From Synechococcales cyanobacterium GL140_1_metabat_312 (GTDB lineage Bacteria > Cyanobacteriota > Cyanobacteriia > Leptolyngbyales > Leptolyngbyaceae), in NCBI GenBank assembly GCA_025351345.1, contig JANXWB010000028.1, positions 35,251 to 99,250 on the forward strand: a stretch of 64,000 bases of DNA. The letters are read 5' to 3'. A program made the translations under genes and the position numbers. Shown one piece after another: positions 49,354-58,884 of this stretch; the stretch's first letter is position 1; the number at the start of each line of letters is the position of its first letter. Under the pieces are notes generated by a model. The model did no database searches. It was not told the DNA's origin and was given only the letters and a program-made list of their open reading frames with translations.

Positions 49354-52300
49354 CTACTCCCATCGGTCGAGTTCTTCCGACCAATATTGAACCAGCGCGA
49401 TCGTACTAGCTCGTCTTGATTCAAAGGTAGAAGCAATCCAAATCAAGGTTAATCCTAAGGTAATTCCCAAGGCCCAAAGTAACATCGAGTAATTGCTGAT
49501 GAATACAATAAGTTGTCGTAGAACTTGAAACAAAAACAATAGTGTTCCAACATAGAGATAAGCCCTAGTTCGTAGTACTAATCCAACTGCCACCAACCCC
49601 AATCCTAACAAGATAACAAACAGTCCTAATGCCCAATTTAACTCCGCTTGAACTAATGCAGTTAATGACAAAAGACCGATCGCTAAACACCTTAGCCAGT
49701 GACGTTTTTGACGATTATTATCACCCTGAAATCCTGGATCACACTCCACTGAAAACACCATTGCCACCGACACCACACTCACATACCACAACGGATCATT
49801 CAGCCCCCAGAGATGTAGTAATCTAAATGAGGCCCACATCCCCAGCAATACACTGACATAACTGAGGCCAAACCGCTTGCTAGCGATCGCTAACCAGGCA
49901 TAGAAGCTCCCGGCGAGGAGTAATCCTGGAATATTCACAATCCAGGCGGTCATAATTAATACAATTCCTGGCAGCGCAATTGCACAATGACGAATTGGAT
50001 CGATCGCAGGCCAACCGAACCGAACCCACGGCACAACCGCCAAACCAAACGCAATCACAGAGGCGATCGCGACACCCCAAGGATGCAACACGGCATTTGG
50101 CAAAAATCTGGACAATACAATCTCGATCGCCACACATAATGGAATCACCGCACCATAGAGCCAATTACTACGATTACGACCTTGAACAAATCCATACAAA
50201 CTCAATAGTCCAAAACACAAGGCTAAGTTCCACAATCCTGCAACACTTAAAGGTGAATTAAAACTAGAGATTGTGACAAAACTGGCAATTCCAGTCGCAA
50301 TAGTCCAGTGAGTATTGGGTGAGATCTGAATGTCTTCTGCTGATAAAGCAAAGCCGCGTTTGATCACAGGTCGCAAACTTTGCATCAACCAAGCGATCGC
50401 TACCGAGGCTAAGGCAAACAAGACTAGCCGATCGTTCACACCCCAAGGCATAGCCCCAGTCATATTGATTTGATGAGTTAACAAATAGCTAACGATCCAC
50501 TCCACCCCAAACCCAATTCCTAACAAACTCCAAACTTGCCCCGAACCACTACCACGGATTATCAGCCCTAACATTATCAATAAACCATCAATCAAAACCA
50601 TTCCACTGGCGTACCGATCGAGCCAGGGAAATTTCATCAATTGTAAGGGAAATATCCAGCATAATATTTCAAGAATGACGGTACAACTCATACTCACCAT
50701 TACAATTCCGATCGCCCATCGATCTAATGCCTCTGCATAATTAGACAACAATTGAGTTCGATTTGACGAAGTTCTAGAAACCACTCGCCCCCGCAATCCC
50801 TGCCGCAACACCCACAGCATCAGCACTACCATTCCCGGCCAAGGAGCGCTTGCAAACACCGATCGCACCATAACAGCTTGGACAAATAATAATAGGATTC
50901 CAACCGTCATGGCAGATGCAGCTAGACTCCGAATCACTCTCGTATTCAACACCATAAGCACAAACGCGATCGCACTAATAGTAATAAGACTATTAGAATT
51001 CCAATTCGTAATCGGAATCGCCGCTACGATCGCCCCAGCACTCGCGATACTAATATCACTAGCAGTTACAGGCATGGTTGTTACGGATCGTCCCCTCACT
51101 CGCGATCCTATTGTTAAAACCGCTGGAACTACCCACCACATAAGCGTCCAGCCAATATCCAATCGGCCCCAGCCAATGCCCAAGGTAGATAGTCCAGCAT
51201 TGCCATAGATTCCAACTGACAGCAATGAAAACCAAGCCAGCGAGGCTAAAATCAAACCCGCAACCCAGGCACTTTTCTTCCAAATCCGATCGCGCAGTCC
51301 CAAACACAACGCCCATTCCAACGCCGCTCCCACAATACAAATCAAAGCCCAACCCACACCGCTCCACTGAAGAGTACTTAATGCGGAAATCTGCCATTCA
51401 CTTAGGGAAAGCACACTCACAATAGCGACTATTTGAGTTAGATATACTAATGGTTTTGGATAATCTATATTCGGTACAGATTGCTGTTGTAATAGGTTTC
51501 CGACGGCCAGAATTACAAATAACATTAGAAAATAAATCGATCGCACCGCTGGATTAAATAACCCCGGCAATGCAAACACTCCACCGATCAAGACCGCCCA
51601 GCGTAATGCAACTAGTTCTAATTCTGGCTTGCAGGCACGTTTCAAATCATAGCTAAACCCGATCGTTGCAATTAACGACACTATAAAACTAAGCCCCAAC
51701 AATTCCCAAGGTGCGTTGGCCTCAGTAAATTTCATGGCAATATTCAAGGCTGCTAATCGAAGTGATTCCGGGACCATCACCTGCATCAACCAAAAGGTCT
51801 GAACTCCGAGAACAATCAATCCCGACACCACCCACACCTCCCAACGCTGCCGTAATCGTTGCCATAACAGCGCCAAGATTAAGCCATTCACACCCAATGC
51901 AGACCATCCAGCCCCTAACGTCACCCACCACCCAATTCCGACCAACAATGCTCCACCAATTGAAACGAAATTTTCCGATCGTTCTATACGTTGCCAACAC
52001 AACATAAGCCCTGAAATCGCAAACGCAAGCCCCAAATCACTTAGCAATACTTGTGCTCCAAAAACCGATCGCACTATTAATAACACTACACCGCACACCG
52101 CAATCACTAGACCAAGATTACTAGATCGATCGGGCGATGAATTACTAACTAAATTGGCCTGAGTTGAATCTGACCGTAATTGAATTAGTGCTGTCCCGAT
52201 CGTTCCGGCATATACGGCAGCAATAGCAAACCCTGGAATTGCCCAACCCCAATGCAACAGACTCAACCCCATATAATTCGCTTGTAATAATCGAGATTGC

Positions 52301-52977
52301 GATCGTAATAACAACCTCTGCATTCCAAATAATAACAACGCCGCCACAATACCAATCACAATGCCAATGGGAGATCGCCACAACTGAAATCCATCTATCA
52401 TCCAAAAATTCACTGGCACAATCAACAACGTTGCGGCTCGGAGCATTTGACTAGTCAACCGAAGATTCTCACGCCTCGCCGTCCACAGCGCCGTCCCCCC
52501 AAATGCCAAGGTATAGGACAACAAAATGACATATTGACCGATCGTTGAAACGTTATTCCATTGCAGGGAGGCCAATACTGCGGACGAGATTACAACTAAA
52601 AATACGCCCAAAAATAGCAGCCACATCACTCCCAATTCCGCCATAAACCCCGACAAAACTCTTGTGACAATAGAAGGCTCAGGAGACGCTTCAGAAGAAT
52701 ACTGAGGTGTTTCACCAATCCGATCGTCAGGAGGAGCAGGCACATTGTTGAGAATGAATTGCCCAGAATTTCCGGCGCTGCTGGTTTTTGCGATCGGTGT
52801 AATAGTAGTAACAGCAGTAGTCACCTCTGGCACTGTAGAGACCAAATATTGTTTAGCCCAACGCTTTACCTGACTATCCGAAATTAACCCTAGTTTTAAC
52901 CAGAAATCTAGCCCATTTAGAAGTTCTGGATGATCGTCCAGGAGCATTAGCTCTAATGGAATGCGTCGATTTGGCAT
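49354..52977 (-). CDS. Very large polytopic membrane protein
   Basis: A 1207-residue protein. Residues 1-115 are soluble (MPNRRIPLELMLLDDHPELL at the start, with a Thr/Pro/Ser-rich linker), and the rest is an almost unbroken series of hydrophobic segments, perhaps thirty or more. No transporter, glycosyltransferase or ligase motif is evident to me. The N-terminal domain, with a leucine-rich HPELLNGLDFWLKLGLISDSQ helix pair, looks like a protein-binding module. The architecture is reminiscent of DUF2157-type cyanobacterial membrane proteins, but I would not assign that. The DUF58 gene follows after 76 bases, which suggests an operon. Confidence 0.75.
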   Translation of the reverse strand: MPNRRIPLELMLLDDHPELLNGLDFWLKLGLISDSQVKRWAKQYLVSTVPEVTTAVTTITPIAKTSSAGNSGQFILNNVPAPPDDRIGETPQYSSEASPEPSIVTRVLSGFMAELGVMWLLFLGVFLVVISSAVLASLQWNNVSTIGQYVILLSYTLAFGGTALWTARRENLRLTSQMLRAATLLIVPVNFWMIDGFQLWRSPIGIVIGIVAALLLFGMQRLLLRSQSRLLQANYMGLSLLHWGWAIPGFAIAAVYAGTIGTALIQLRSDSTQANLVSNSSPDRSSNLGLVIAVCGVVLLIVRSVFGAQVLLSDLGLAFAISGLMLCWQRIERSENFVSIGGALLVGIGWWVTLGAGWSALGVNGLILALLWQRLRQRWEVWVVSGLIVLGVQTFWLMQVMVPESLRLAALNIAMKFTEANAPWELLGLSFIVSLIATIGFSYDLKRACKPELELVALRWAVLIGGVFALPGLFNPAVRSIYFLMLFVILAVGNLLQQQSVPNIDYPKPLVYLTQIVAIVSVLSLSEWQISALSTLQWSGVGWALICIVGAALEWALCLGLRDRIWKKSAWVAGLILASLAWFSLLSVGIYGNAGLSTLGIGWGRLDIGWTLMWWVVPAVLTIGSRVRGRSVTTMPVTASDISIASAGAIVAAIPITNWNSNSLITISAIAFVLMVLNTRVIRSLAASAMTVGILLLFVQAVMVRSVFASAPWPGMVVLMLWVLRQGLRGRVVSRTSSNRTQLLSNYAEALDRWAIGIVMVSMSCTVILEILCWIFPLQLMKFPWLDRYASGMVLIDGLLIMLGLIIRGSGSGQVWSLLGIGFGVEWIVSYLLTHQINMTGAMPWGVNDRLVLFALASVAIAWLMQSLRPVIKRGFALSAEDIQISPNTHWTIATGIASFVTISSFNSPLSVAGLWNLALCFGLLSLYGFVQGRNRSNWLYGAVIPLCVAIEIVLSRFLPNAVLHPWGVAIASVIAFGLAVVPWVRFGWPAIDPIRHCAIALPGIVLIMTAWIVNIPGLLLAGSFYAWLAIASKRFGLSYVSVLLGMWASFRLLHLWGLNDPLWYVSVVSVAMVFSVECDPGFQGDNNRQKRHWLRCLAIGLLSLTALVQAELNWALGLFVILLGLGLVAVGLVLRTRAYLYVGTLLFLFQVLRQLIVFISNYSMLLWALGITLGLTLIWIASTFESRRASTIALVQYWSEELDRWE

Positions 52978-53283
52978 GTGACAAGTCTCGTGAATGAAGA
53001 GCGACCCCGTGGTCTCATAAACTTTTCTGAATCAAGAGATGAGGAAAGATATGAAGCCATCATGCAGAAATCTAAGGAACGATCGTATTCTTGTTGTGCA
53101 ACTTAATGAGTTGTCTGTGATAAGCAGATTGTGGATTACGCCAATAGCATCATTAACTCATAGCAGCCATAACGCTATTTATGATGCTCTTTATGTTTAT
53201 GCTCTGTGTATGCACTGATTACAAATAACTTGTGATAGATAAAGCTATAGATCAAACAAAATTCAAAGTATCGAGAGAGGGCA
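52978..53283. other. Divergent promoter region
   Basis: There are 306 bases between the giant membrane protein gene and the secreted-repeat gene, both starting outward. No coding frame is supported. A weak repeat (gatgctctttatgtttatgctct) lies near 53182-53204. Confidence 0.4.
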
Positions 53284-53775
53284 ATGATGAGAATCCATCA
53301 ACGACTGCGTGTTTCGAGTTTAGTTATTATTGGCTTAAGCTTTTTGACTGTTGCGACGGCAGCCCATGCCGCAGAATCGGGTCCATCGCGATCGCCTAGT
53401 TCAGCAGGTCAGTCTAAACCACATCCCGATCGCAAACCCGAAAGACCTCGCATTGACTTTGCAGCAGCAGCGGCCAAACTAGGAACCACAGAAGCCAAAC
53501 TTAAGGCAGCTCTCGGTCTTCCAGCACATCCTCCGCAGGAAGGCAAACCATCGGGTATCCAACCCACTTCACCTCAGAATGGAAAAGCCCCGACTGGAAA
53601 CGGGAAACCTGAAGCCAGAAAGCCGGAGCAAGGTCGTCCGCCTCGTCCGCGTTTAGATATCAAGGGTGCAGCAGCGAAGTTGGGCGTGACGGAACAGAAA
53701 CTACTTCAAGCACTTGGACTTCCTGAAAAACCACCGATGCAGAATCAACCGGGAGCAACACAAGCCACAAAATAG
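53284..53775 (+). CDS. Secreted Pro-rich protein with two copies of a helical motif
   Basis: A 163-residue protein with a signal peptide (hydrophobic core about 11-25, cleavage probably after AHA). The mature part is Pro/Lys-rich and carries two copies of a 26-residue unit, at 55-80 and 122-147. Both share the pattern PR(I/L)D...AAAKLG(T/V)TE.KL..ALGLP, with about 18 of 26 positions identical. The units are separated by a flexible linker rich in Gly, Pro and Lys. It looks like a periplasmic or extracellular binding or surface protein; the motif suggests a short helix-turn-helix hairpin. I do not know a function. The second ATG (53287) is an equal alternative start. Confidence 0.75.
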   Translation: MMRIHQRLRVSSLVIIGLSFLTVATAAHAAESGPSRSPSSAGQSKPHPDRKPERPRIDFAAAAAKLGTTEAKLKAALGLPAHPPQEGKPSGIQPTSPQNGKAPTGNGKPEARKPEQGRPPRPRLDIKGAAAKLGVTEQKLLQALGLPEKPPMQNQPGATQATK

Positions 53776-53782
53776 GGTTTGT

Positions 53783-53822
53783 TTTGGCATGATGTAATTT
53801 GGCGTGATGTAATTTGGCGTGA
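53783..53822 (+). repeat. 15-base tandem repeat after the secreted-protein gene
   Basis: The unit TTTGGCRTGATGTAA occurs twice with one difference and is followed by a third partial copy (TTTGGCGTGA). It starts eight bases after the stop codon. Confidence 0.85.
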
Positions 53823-54042
53823 AGGCGATTGTTTATCATACCGATCGCCTTTACATTATCCCCTTTACACTGTCGCGAGGTTATAGAAAAGCTATGGCAA
53901 CACTATGGGGCATGACGGATTATTTAGGTTGCAGTGTACAAGATGGGTGCGATCGACTGAGCTACAATAATATTTTGCATCTCCACAAGAGACACTACAG
54001 TTTTTAAGTTATTGTCCCAACTCTAACTACACCTGAAGCATT

Positions 54043-54645
54043 ATGATCGCACTAAAAAACAATAGCCCTCATTTCACTCCTGAAGAGTACTTTGCTTGGA
54101 GCGAAAAGCAGCTAGAAAAATATGAATATATTAATGGCGAAGTCTACGCAATGAGTGGTGGCAGTATCAATCATGGCCGGATTGCCATTCGATTAACGGG
54201 GCTATTCGATACCCATTTAGCCGATAGAACCTGCATAACTGGTAATTCTGACATTAGGGTTAATATTGTCGCAGCTAATAGCTACACCTATCCAGACGCT
54301 AGCGTAACCTGTGACGATCGGGATAAAATCAACACTCAATACATTACCTATCCCTGTTTAATCGTTGAAGTACTATCGAGCAGTACGGAATCCTACGACC
54401 GGGGCGGCAAATTTAGACTATATCGAAGCAATTCAAGTTTACGAGACTATCTACTCGTCAGTTCTACCACTATCGAAATGGATTTGTATCATAAAAATGA
54501 TGCTGACGAATGGATCATTCTAAATTACAAAGAGGGTGATATCGTAGACCTGAAAAGTATTGATCTCAGCTTTCCGATTGAACAAGTTTATCGAAATTTG
54601 ACTCTTATCCCCGAATCCAAAAACGATCGATCGTTAAACCAATAA
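54043..54645 (+). CDS. Uma2 family endonuclease
   Basis: A 200-residue PD-(D/E)xK-fold protein of the Uma2/DUF820 family, very abundant in cyanobacteria and of unclear biological role. The N-terminal FTPEEYFAWSEKQLEKYEYINGEV and the catalytic-type residues D85 (YPDASV) and E109 (IVEVLS) are in place, so the fold appears intact. The ATG at 54043 follows a caattatg context with a weak ribosome site. It ends five bases before the convergent inositol monophosphatase gene. Confidence 0.88.
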   Translation: MIALKNNSPHFTPEEYFAWSEKQLEKYEYINGEVYAMSGGSINHGRIAIRLTGLFDTHLADRTCITGNSDIRVNIVAANSYTYPDASVTCDDRDKINTQYITYPCLIVEVLSSSTESYDRGGKFRLYRSNSSLRDYLLVSSTTIEMDLYHKNDADEWIILNYKEGDIVDLKSIDLSFPIEQVYRNLTLIPESKNDRSLNQ

Positions 54646-54649
54646 TCTT

Positions 54650-55471
54650 CTACAACAAACCCGATCGCACCAACGGCTCAAATACTACCCTGACAGACTC
54701 CTGAGAAACCGCTAAAGTTGGATAAGATCGATCGCCATAATTGACCCCAACCGTAAGCGGAAAAATCGGGTTCTCTTCCAACGCAACCCAACACCCACCC
54801 GCCGCCTGAACGATCGCCCAAGTCGCTGCAATATCCCAAATCTTTGGTGTCGCTTCCACACCGCCTAACGCTGCACCCATTGCTACGGTGAGTACGTTAT
54901 AAGTCGAAATTCCCAACATACGAATCTTCGCGGGAATAGGATTCTTTAAAATACCAATACTTCTGGCGCAGAGATTGAAAAAATGATTACTACTGGGATT
55001 ATCAGGACTAACCGCGATCGCAACACCATCACGAAAAGCACCCACGGGCATAACTAATCCCGAATCCCCTGTCCAGTAACCATAAAACGATTGTTTCAAG
55101 GTTGGCATTCTGACAAATCCAAATACCGGAGTACCGTGATAGAGAAGGCCGATCGAAATCCCCCACAGTGGAATACCGCGCGTAAAATTGGTGGTGCCAT
55201 CAAGCGGATCAATCACCCAACACCAATCATTATCGGGAAATATATGAATCGTTTCTTCACTCAAGATTCCGTGATCTGGAAAGACAGATTGAATCCCCTG
55301 ACGGAGTTCAGCATCAGACCATCGATCGGCGGCAGTAACTAACGAACCATCCGCTTTTTCCACGGCCTGCAAAGTTCCGAATTCCTGCAACAGACGTTCG
55401 CCTACCCGATCGCACAACTCGTCACAAATGTTTAACACCCGATCCCAGAAATCGCCATTGCACTCCATCAT
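54650..55471 (-). CDS. Inositol monophosphatase family protein
   Basis: About 273 residues from the ATG pair at 55468-55471 (MMECNGDFWDRV); the frame extends to a TTG at 55543. Metal-binding motifs are complete: SEE (about 71-73), DPLDGTTNF (D88, D91), and WDIAATWAIVQAAGG near the end. The family includes inositol monophosphatase, histidinol-phosphatase and cyanobacterial fructose-bisphosphatase-like enzymes; which phosphate is hydrolysed here cannot be said. The upstream gene on the same strand starts about 1.2 kb away at 56716 and ends 103 bases before this start. Confidence 0.88.
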   Translation of the reverse strand: MMECNGDFWDRVLNICDELCDRVGERLLQEFGTLQAVEKADGSLVTAADRWSDAELRQGIQSVFPDHGILSEETIHIFPDNDWCWVIDPLDGTTNFTRGIPLWGISIGLLYHGTPVFGFVRMPTLKQSFYGYWTGDSGLVMPVGAFRDGVAIAVSPDNPSSNHFFNLCARSIGILKNPIPAKIRMLGISTYNVLTVAMGAALGGVEATPKIWDIAATWAIVQAAGGCWVALEENPIFPLTVGVNYGDRSYPTLAVSQESVRVVFEPLVRSGLL

Positions 55472-55573
55472 TGGTTTCGACCTATCGAGTTGATGAGCGC
55501 CAGTATAACGGAAGGCGATCGCCTCCTCAATCGGTTTCAACAAATTTAAAACTAATTCAACCTTAGAGATTGA

Positions 55574-56716
55574 TTAAAGTCGCTGTCCGGCGGACAAAGT
55601 ACGCACTTCGCCATTTCGACGAACGACAGCATTGCCATTGTCAACCCGAATGAAAACCCAGCCACTATTTCCAATCTTCTCGCCTTTATCGTAGTTTCTG
55701 CCTACACCATTGATCTTGAACATTGCCGCACTTTTATCACCATTCCCCAATACCCCAGACAAGATATATTCCGATTGGGGAACAGGAGCCGGAGGAGCAA
55801 TCGCAGCCGGAGCAACCGCTCGAGAAGGAGCAACCGCAACAACCGGAGCATTAGTTGCGCCTGTCATCCGATCGACCAATCTGGATAATTTCGCCACCGT
55901 TTGCTCTAAGTTATTTTGGCTATTCATCGCAGGCGTCGGGGAAGTAGTCGGGGCATTAATAGTGGGAACAGTTTGGCCGATACGTGGCACAGGTTTTAAG
56001 CCATACATCCCACTCCCACCCAAAATGATTTGAGGTGATGAATTCTCGGACTTCACCGCTGGCAATACGACAGATGGCAATGCAGGAAGCGCGGCTACAT
56101 TAGGCATCTCTTTTGATTTGGAATCAATAGACTCCAATGATTTGCCCATATATTCTGAAAATTTAACATCCGATGGATTGGGCGGCACAACAGCAAGAGG
56201 AGCATCTGATGTTCCACGAATTGCAGTGACCATTCGTCCGATTGTGCCCTGACTTCCTAACCAAATTATCATGGCGGCCATTGCGGATGAACAGCCCACG
56301 AAAATCAACATTTTCTCAAAGACACCATAGGATTCTTGTCGAGCTTGATTACGATCGCTTTCAGTAACAGATTTCGTAAGTTGCAATTCATCCTCTTGAG
56401 GAATAGCGATGGGAGCATCTTCACTCGGAAGACCCTCCATCAGGGTGCCTAATTCTGAAGGTGGCGTTGAAAGAAAGGCCGCAAAATCGAGACTAATCGG
56501 TGCCTTGCGTTCAGGCACAGCAGCAACTTTTACAGGTTCACTAGGCGGAATCAAGCTTCCATCTAGGATGCTATCCACTTCGCCGAAGAGTTCGTCCATT
56601 AAGCCAGTGGCATACTGACTGGACTGTTGCCCGGAAGACGCTACCATCTGGTCGATAGCGGCATCCTGAGTCAAGGCTTGAAGGTCTAATGTTGTTGAAG
56701 AGACAGTCTTATCCAT
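55574..56716 (-). CDS. Conserved-looking membrane protein with a GspC/PilP-like C-terminal piece
   Basis: A 380-residue single-pass protein. A long N-terminal cytoplasmic part (about 1-135, acidic) is followed by one transmembrane helix (about 136-154), then a Pro/Ala-rich linker and a C-terminal ~60 residues (YILSGVLGNGDKSAAMFKIN then WVFIRVDNGNAVVRRNGEVRTLSAGQRL). The C-terminal piece has the character of the homology region of GspC or of PilP-type pilus proteins. Such proteins are widespread in cyanobacteria, but I cannot name one. It is placed between the phosphatase gene and the histidine kinase gene, on their strand. Confidence 0.65.
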   Translation of the reverse strand: MDKTVSSTTLDLQALTQDAAIDQMVASSGQQSSQYATGLMDELFGEVDSILDGSLIPPSEPVKVAAVPERKAPISLDFAAFLSTPPSELGTLMEGLPSEDAPIAIPQEDELQLTKSVTESDRNQARQESYGVFEKMLIFVGCSSAMAAMIIWLGSQGTIGRMVTAIRGTSDAPLAVVPPNPSDVKFSEYMGKSLESIDSKSKEMPNVAALPALPSVVLPAVKSENSSPQIILGGSGMYGLKPVPRIGQTVPTINAPTTSPTPAMNSQNNLEQTVAKLSRLVDRMTGATNAPVVAVAPSRAVAPAAIAPPAPVPQSEYILSGVLGNGDKSAAMFKINGVGRNYDKGEKIGNSGWVFIRVDNGNAVVRRNGEVRTLSAGQRL

Positions 56717-56795
56717 GATTGATTCGGAGCCGATATGTCACAAGTGTGTGATTTATGGTATCCGAAGAATCAGAAACTGTGACACAAAATTTGAG

Positions 56796-58160
56796 TTATT
56801 TGAGAGCTTTAGGTTCTCCTCTCCTATAGTTAATCGCAATTAATCGCATCGTGAATCTGCTTCCAATGCCTAGCCCACTTTCCACCGCAATCTGTCCTCC
56901 ATGAGCAAGAACGATCGCTTTCACAATAGATAATCCTAGCCCCACTCCTCCAGTTCGCCGAGAACGGTCTTGTTTGACCCGATAGAAACGATCGAACAGA
57001 TGAATTACATCAGATTCGGCAATGCCAATTCCAGTATCCTGAATACTCACGATCGCGTGATTTTGAGAATGAGATAGCTGAATCTGAACTTGGCCTTGCG
57101 GTAATGTATATTCAATTGCATTGGTAATCAAATTACTGAATAACCGATAGATTTGGTGGCTATTGCCCAAAATATAAATAAAATTTGAGGACTCAACATG
57201 ACAAATTAGATCAACTTGAGCTTTTATGGCTAAAGGAGCTAGCTCTTCTTCTAGGTCTTGGAGCAGTTCATTTAAACAAATTGAATCCAGCCTGTAATTA
57301 TCTTGTTGATCAACATCTAATCGGGACAGCAATAGAAGATCCTGAGCCAATGTATTCATCCGATCGGTTTGACGTTGTAGGGCCAGAAAGGTTGAGCGGA
57401 CTTCTGGATTAAGAGCATCAAGATTCACGATCGCTACTTCGAGCAATGCTTTAATAGCAGTGATAGGTGTACGAAGCTCATGGGAGGCATCTGCCGTAAA
57501 CCTTTGCATCTGAGTATAGGACTTATAGATCGGACGCATAGCAATCCCTGCTAACCACCAGCTTGCAGCGCCTACTGCCGCCATTGTTAGTGGAATTCCT
57601 ACAATCATTAACCAATGAAGTCCCATCATATAATGATCAAATTTTTCTACCGATCGCCCTACTTGCAGATAGCCCCAATCTTGGCCTTGGGTTGTTTTCA
57701 GCCGAATGTGGTGCAAATGATAGGCTCTACCCTGAGCGTCTTTGACCGTTTCAATGGATGCGAAGTGGGAAAGATTCGGGAATTTTCCAGGCATTTCCCC
57801 GATCGCTGCTAATGGATTACCTGAATTGTCGAGCAATTGCAAATGATAGTCTTCTCGAATTAGATTGACTAACATCAAGTCTTCCAATGCAGAACAAGGA
57901 CGATCGGTTTGACAAATGCCTGGGATAATACGATCGATTTCTAATGGTAAGACATTAGGAATCACTAATGATTTTTCAAGACGAGCGTTGATTGACATCG
58001 CAAGCAGATCAATTTCACGACCGATCATTTGTGCTGAAATTCGAGACAATACGCGATGTGACGCATAGCTCAAGACTAATAGAATACTTCCGATAACGCT
58101 GGAATAAAGAATCGCCAATCGCAATCGCGGTGAATCTAGAACAGTAGGTATTTTAGGCAT
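56796..58160 (-). CDS. Two-component sensor histidine kinase
   Basis: About 454 residues. Start codon: the ATG at 58160 overlaps the last codons of the response-regulator gene by eight bases, which fits translational coupling. The order is: an N-terminal membrane helix, a periplasmic sensor region (about 36-180, with an ICQTDRPCS cysteine pair), a second helix, HAMP-like, HisKA with SHELRTPITA, and HATPase (NAIEYT, DTGIGIA, GVGLGLSI). It resembles the cyanobacterial RppB/NrsS type that senses metal or redox state, but the ligand is not shown. Confidence 0.92.
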   Translation of the reverse strand: MPKIPTVLDSPRLRLAILYSSVIGSILLVLSYASHRVLSRISAQMIGREIDLLAMSINARLEKSLVIPNVLPLEIDRIIPGICQTDRPCSALEDLMLVNLIREDYHLQLLDNSGNPLAAIGEMPGKFPNLSHFASIETVKDAQGRAYHLHHIRLKTTQGQDWGYLQVGRSVEKFDHYMMGLHWLMIVGIPLTMAAVGAASWWLAGIAMRPIYKSYTQMQRFTADASHELRTPITAIKALLEVAIVNLDALNPEVRSTFLALQRQTDRMNTLAQDLLLLSRLDVDQQDNYRLDSICLNELLQDLEEELAPLAIKAQVDLICHVESSNFIYILGNSHQIYRLFSNLITNAIEYTLPQGQVQIQLSHSQNHAIVSIQDTGIGIAESDVIHLFDRFYRVKQDRSRRTGGVGLGLSIVKAIVLAHGGQIAVESGLGIGSRFTMRLIAINYRRGEPKALK

Positions 58161-58827
58161 TAAATCTATATCCCAATCCACGCAAGGTTTCAATTAGATT
58201 TGAACCGCCCAGAGCCTCCAACTTTCGCCGCAAAAGCCGAACTTGAGCTGCGACGACGTTGCTAATGGAATTATCTTCAAATCCCCAAAGGCGCGATCGG
58301 ATTTGGTCTTGACTCAAAATTTGATTAGGATGCTGCATAAAATATTCTAAAAGTTGAAACTCTTTTGCGGTCAACGATTGTTCTGATGCATTGAATCCCA
58401 AAACTGAAAACGTTTGATAATTTAAGGTCAATCCAGCAAGACTCAACAGCTCGGCTTGAATTTGACTCGGACGACGCAGCAAGGCCCGAATACGTGCCAA
58501 CAGTTCTTCCATGCCGAAGGGTTTGACTAAATAATCATCGGCCCCGGCATCTAGTCCCAGTACCCGATCGATCATGCTATCCCGTGCTGTCAATATTAAA
58601 ATAGGAATAGTTTGTTGCTGTTGTCTTAGGCGTTGACAGAGTTCAAAACCCGAAATTTCTGGTACCATCCAATCTAAAATCGCCAATTGATATGGATTTG
58701 CTGTTTGTAAACATTCCCAAGCCAGTTTTCCATCACTCACCCAATCCACTACATAATTCTGCGATCGTAATATCTTTTGAATCGCAATCGCCAAGTCTTC
58801 TTCATCTTCCACTAATAGTAATCTCAT
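58153..58827 (-). CDS. OmpR-family response regulator
   Basis: A 224-residue regulator. The receiver domain holds the acid cluster (VEDEED), phospho-acceptor D52 (LAILDWMV) and K102 (YLVKPF), and a C-terminal winged helix (NQILSQDQIRSRLWGFED then VVAAQVRLLRRKLEALG) follows. It resembles RppA-type regulators, as the paired kinase does. It is first in the operon; the kinase overlaps its 3' end. An IS5-type element begins only 58 bases upstream, so part of the promoter may have been displaced. Confidence 0.93.
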   Translation of the reverse strand: MRLLLVEDEEDLAIAIQKILRSQNYVVDWVSDGKLAWECLQTANPYQLAILDWMVPEISGFELCQRLRQQQQTIPILILTARDSMIDRVLGLDAGADDYLVKPFGMEELLARIRALLRRPSQIQAELLSLAGLTLNYQTFSVLGFNASEQSLTAKEFQLLEYFMQHPNQILSQDQIRSRLWGFEDNSISNVVAAQVRLLRRKLEALGGSNLIETLRGLGYRFNA

Positions 58828-58844
58828 AATACTCTTCAGGAAGC

Positions 58845-58867
58845 CATGCTGAATTTCATGTTGATTT
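58845..58867 (-). promoter_or_regulatory. Possible OmpR-type direct repeat upstream of the response regulator
   Basis: On the plus strand CATGCTGAATTT and CATGTTGATTT follow each other directly, with a third weaker CATCTTTG-type copy after. They lie 18-41 bases upstream of the response-regulator start. Direct repeats of this spacing suit OmpR-family dimers, so autoregulation is plausible but not shown. Confidence 0.35.
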
Positions 58868-58884
58868 CATCTTTGCTCATTACT

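Noticed and set aside
44752..52977. Defence island made of the SNF2 helicase, DUF58 and the giant membrane protein
   Set aside because: The SNF2 gene is convergent with the other two, and no nuclease, methylase or other known defence partner is present.
53819..54007. 62-codon GTG-started frame between the secreted-protein gene and Uma2
   Set aside because: It has no ribosome site, begins in the tandem repeat, and its composition does not look coding.
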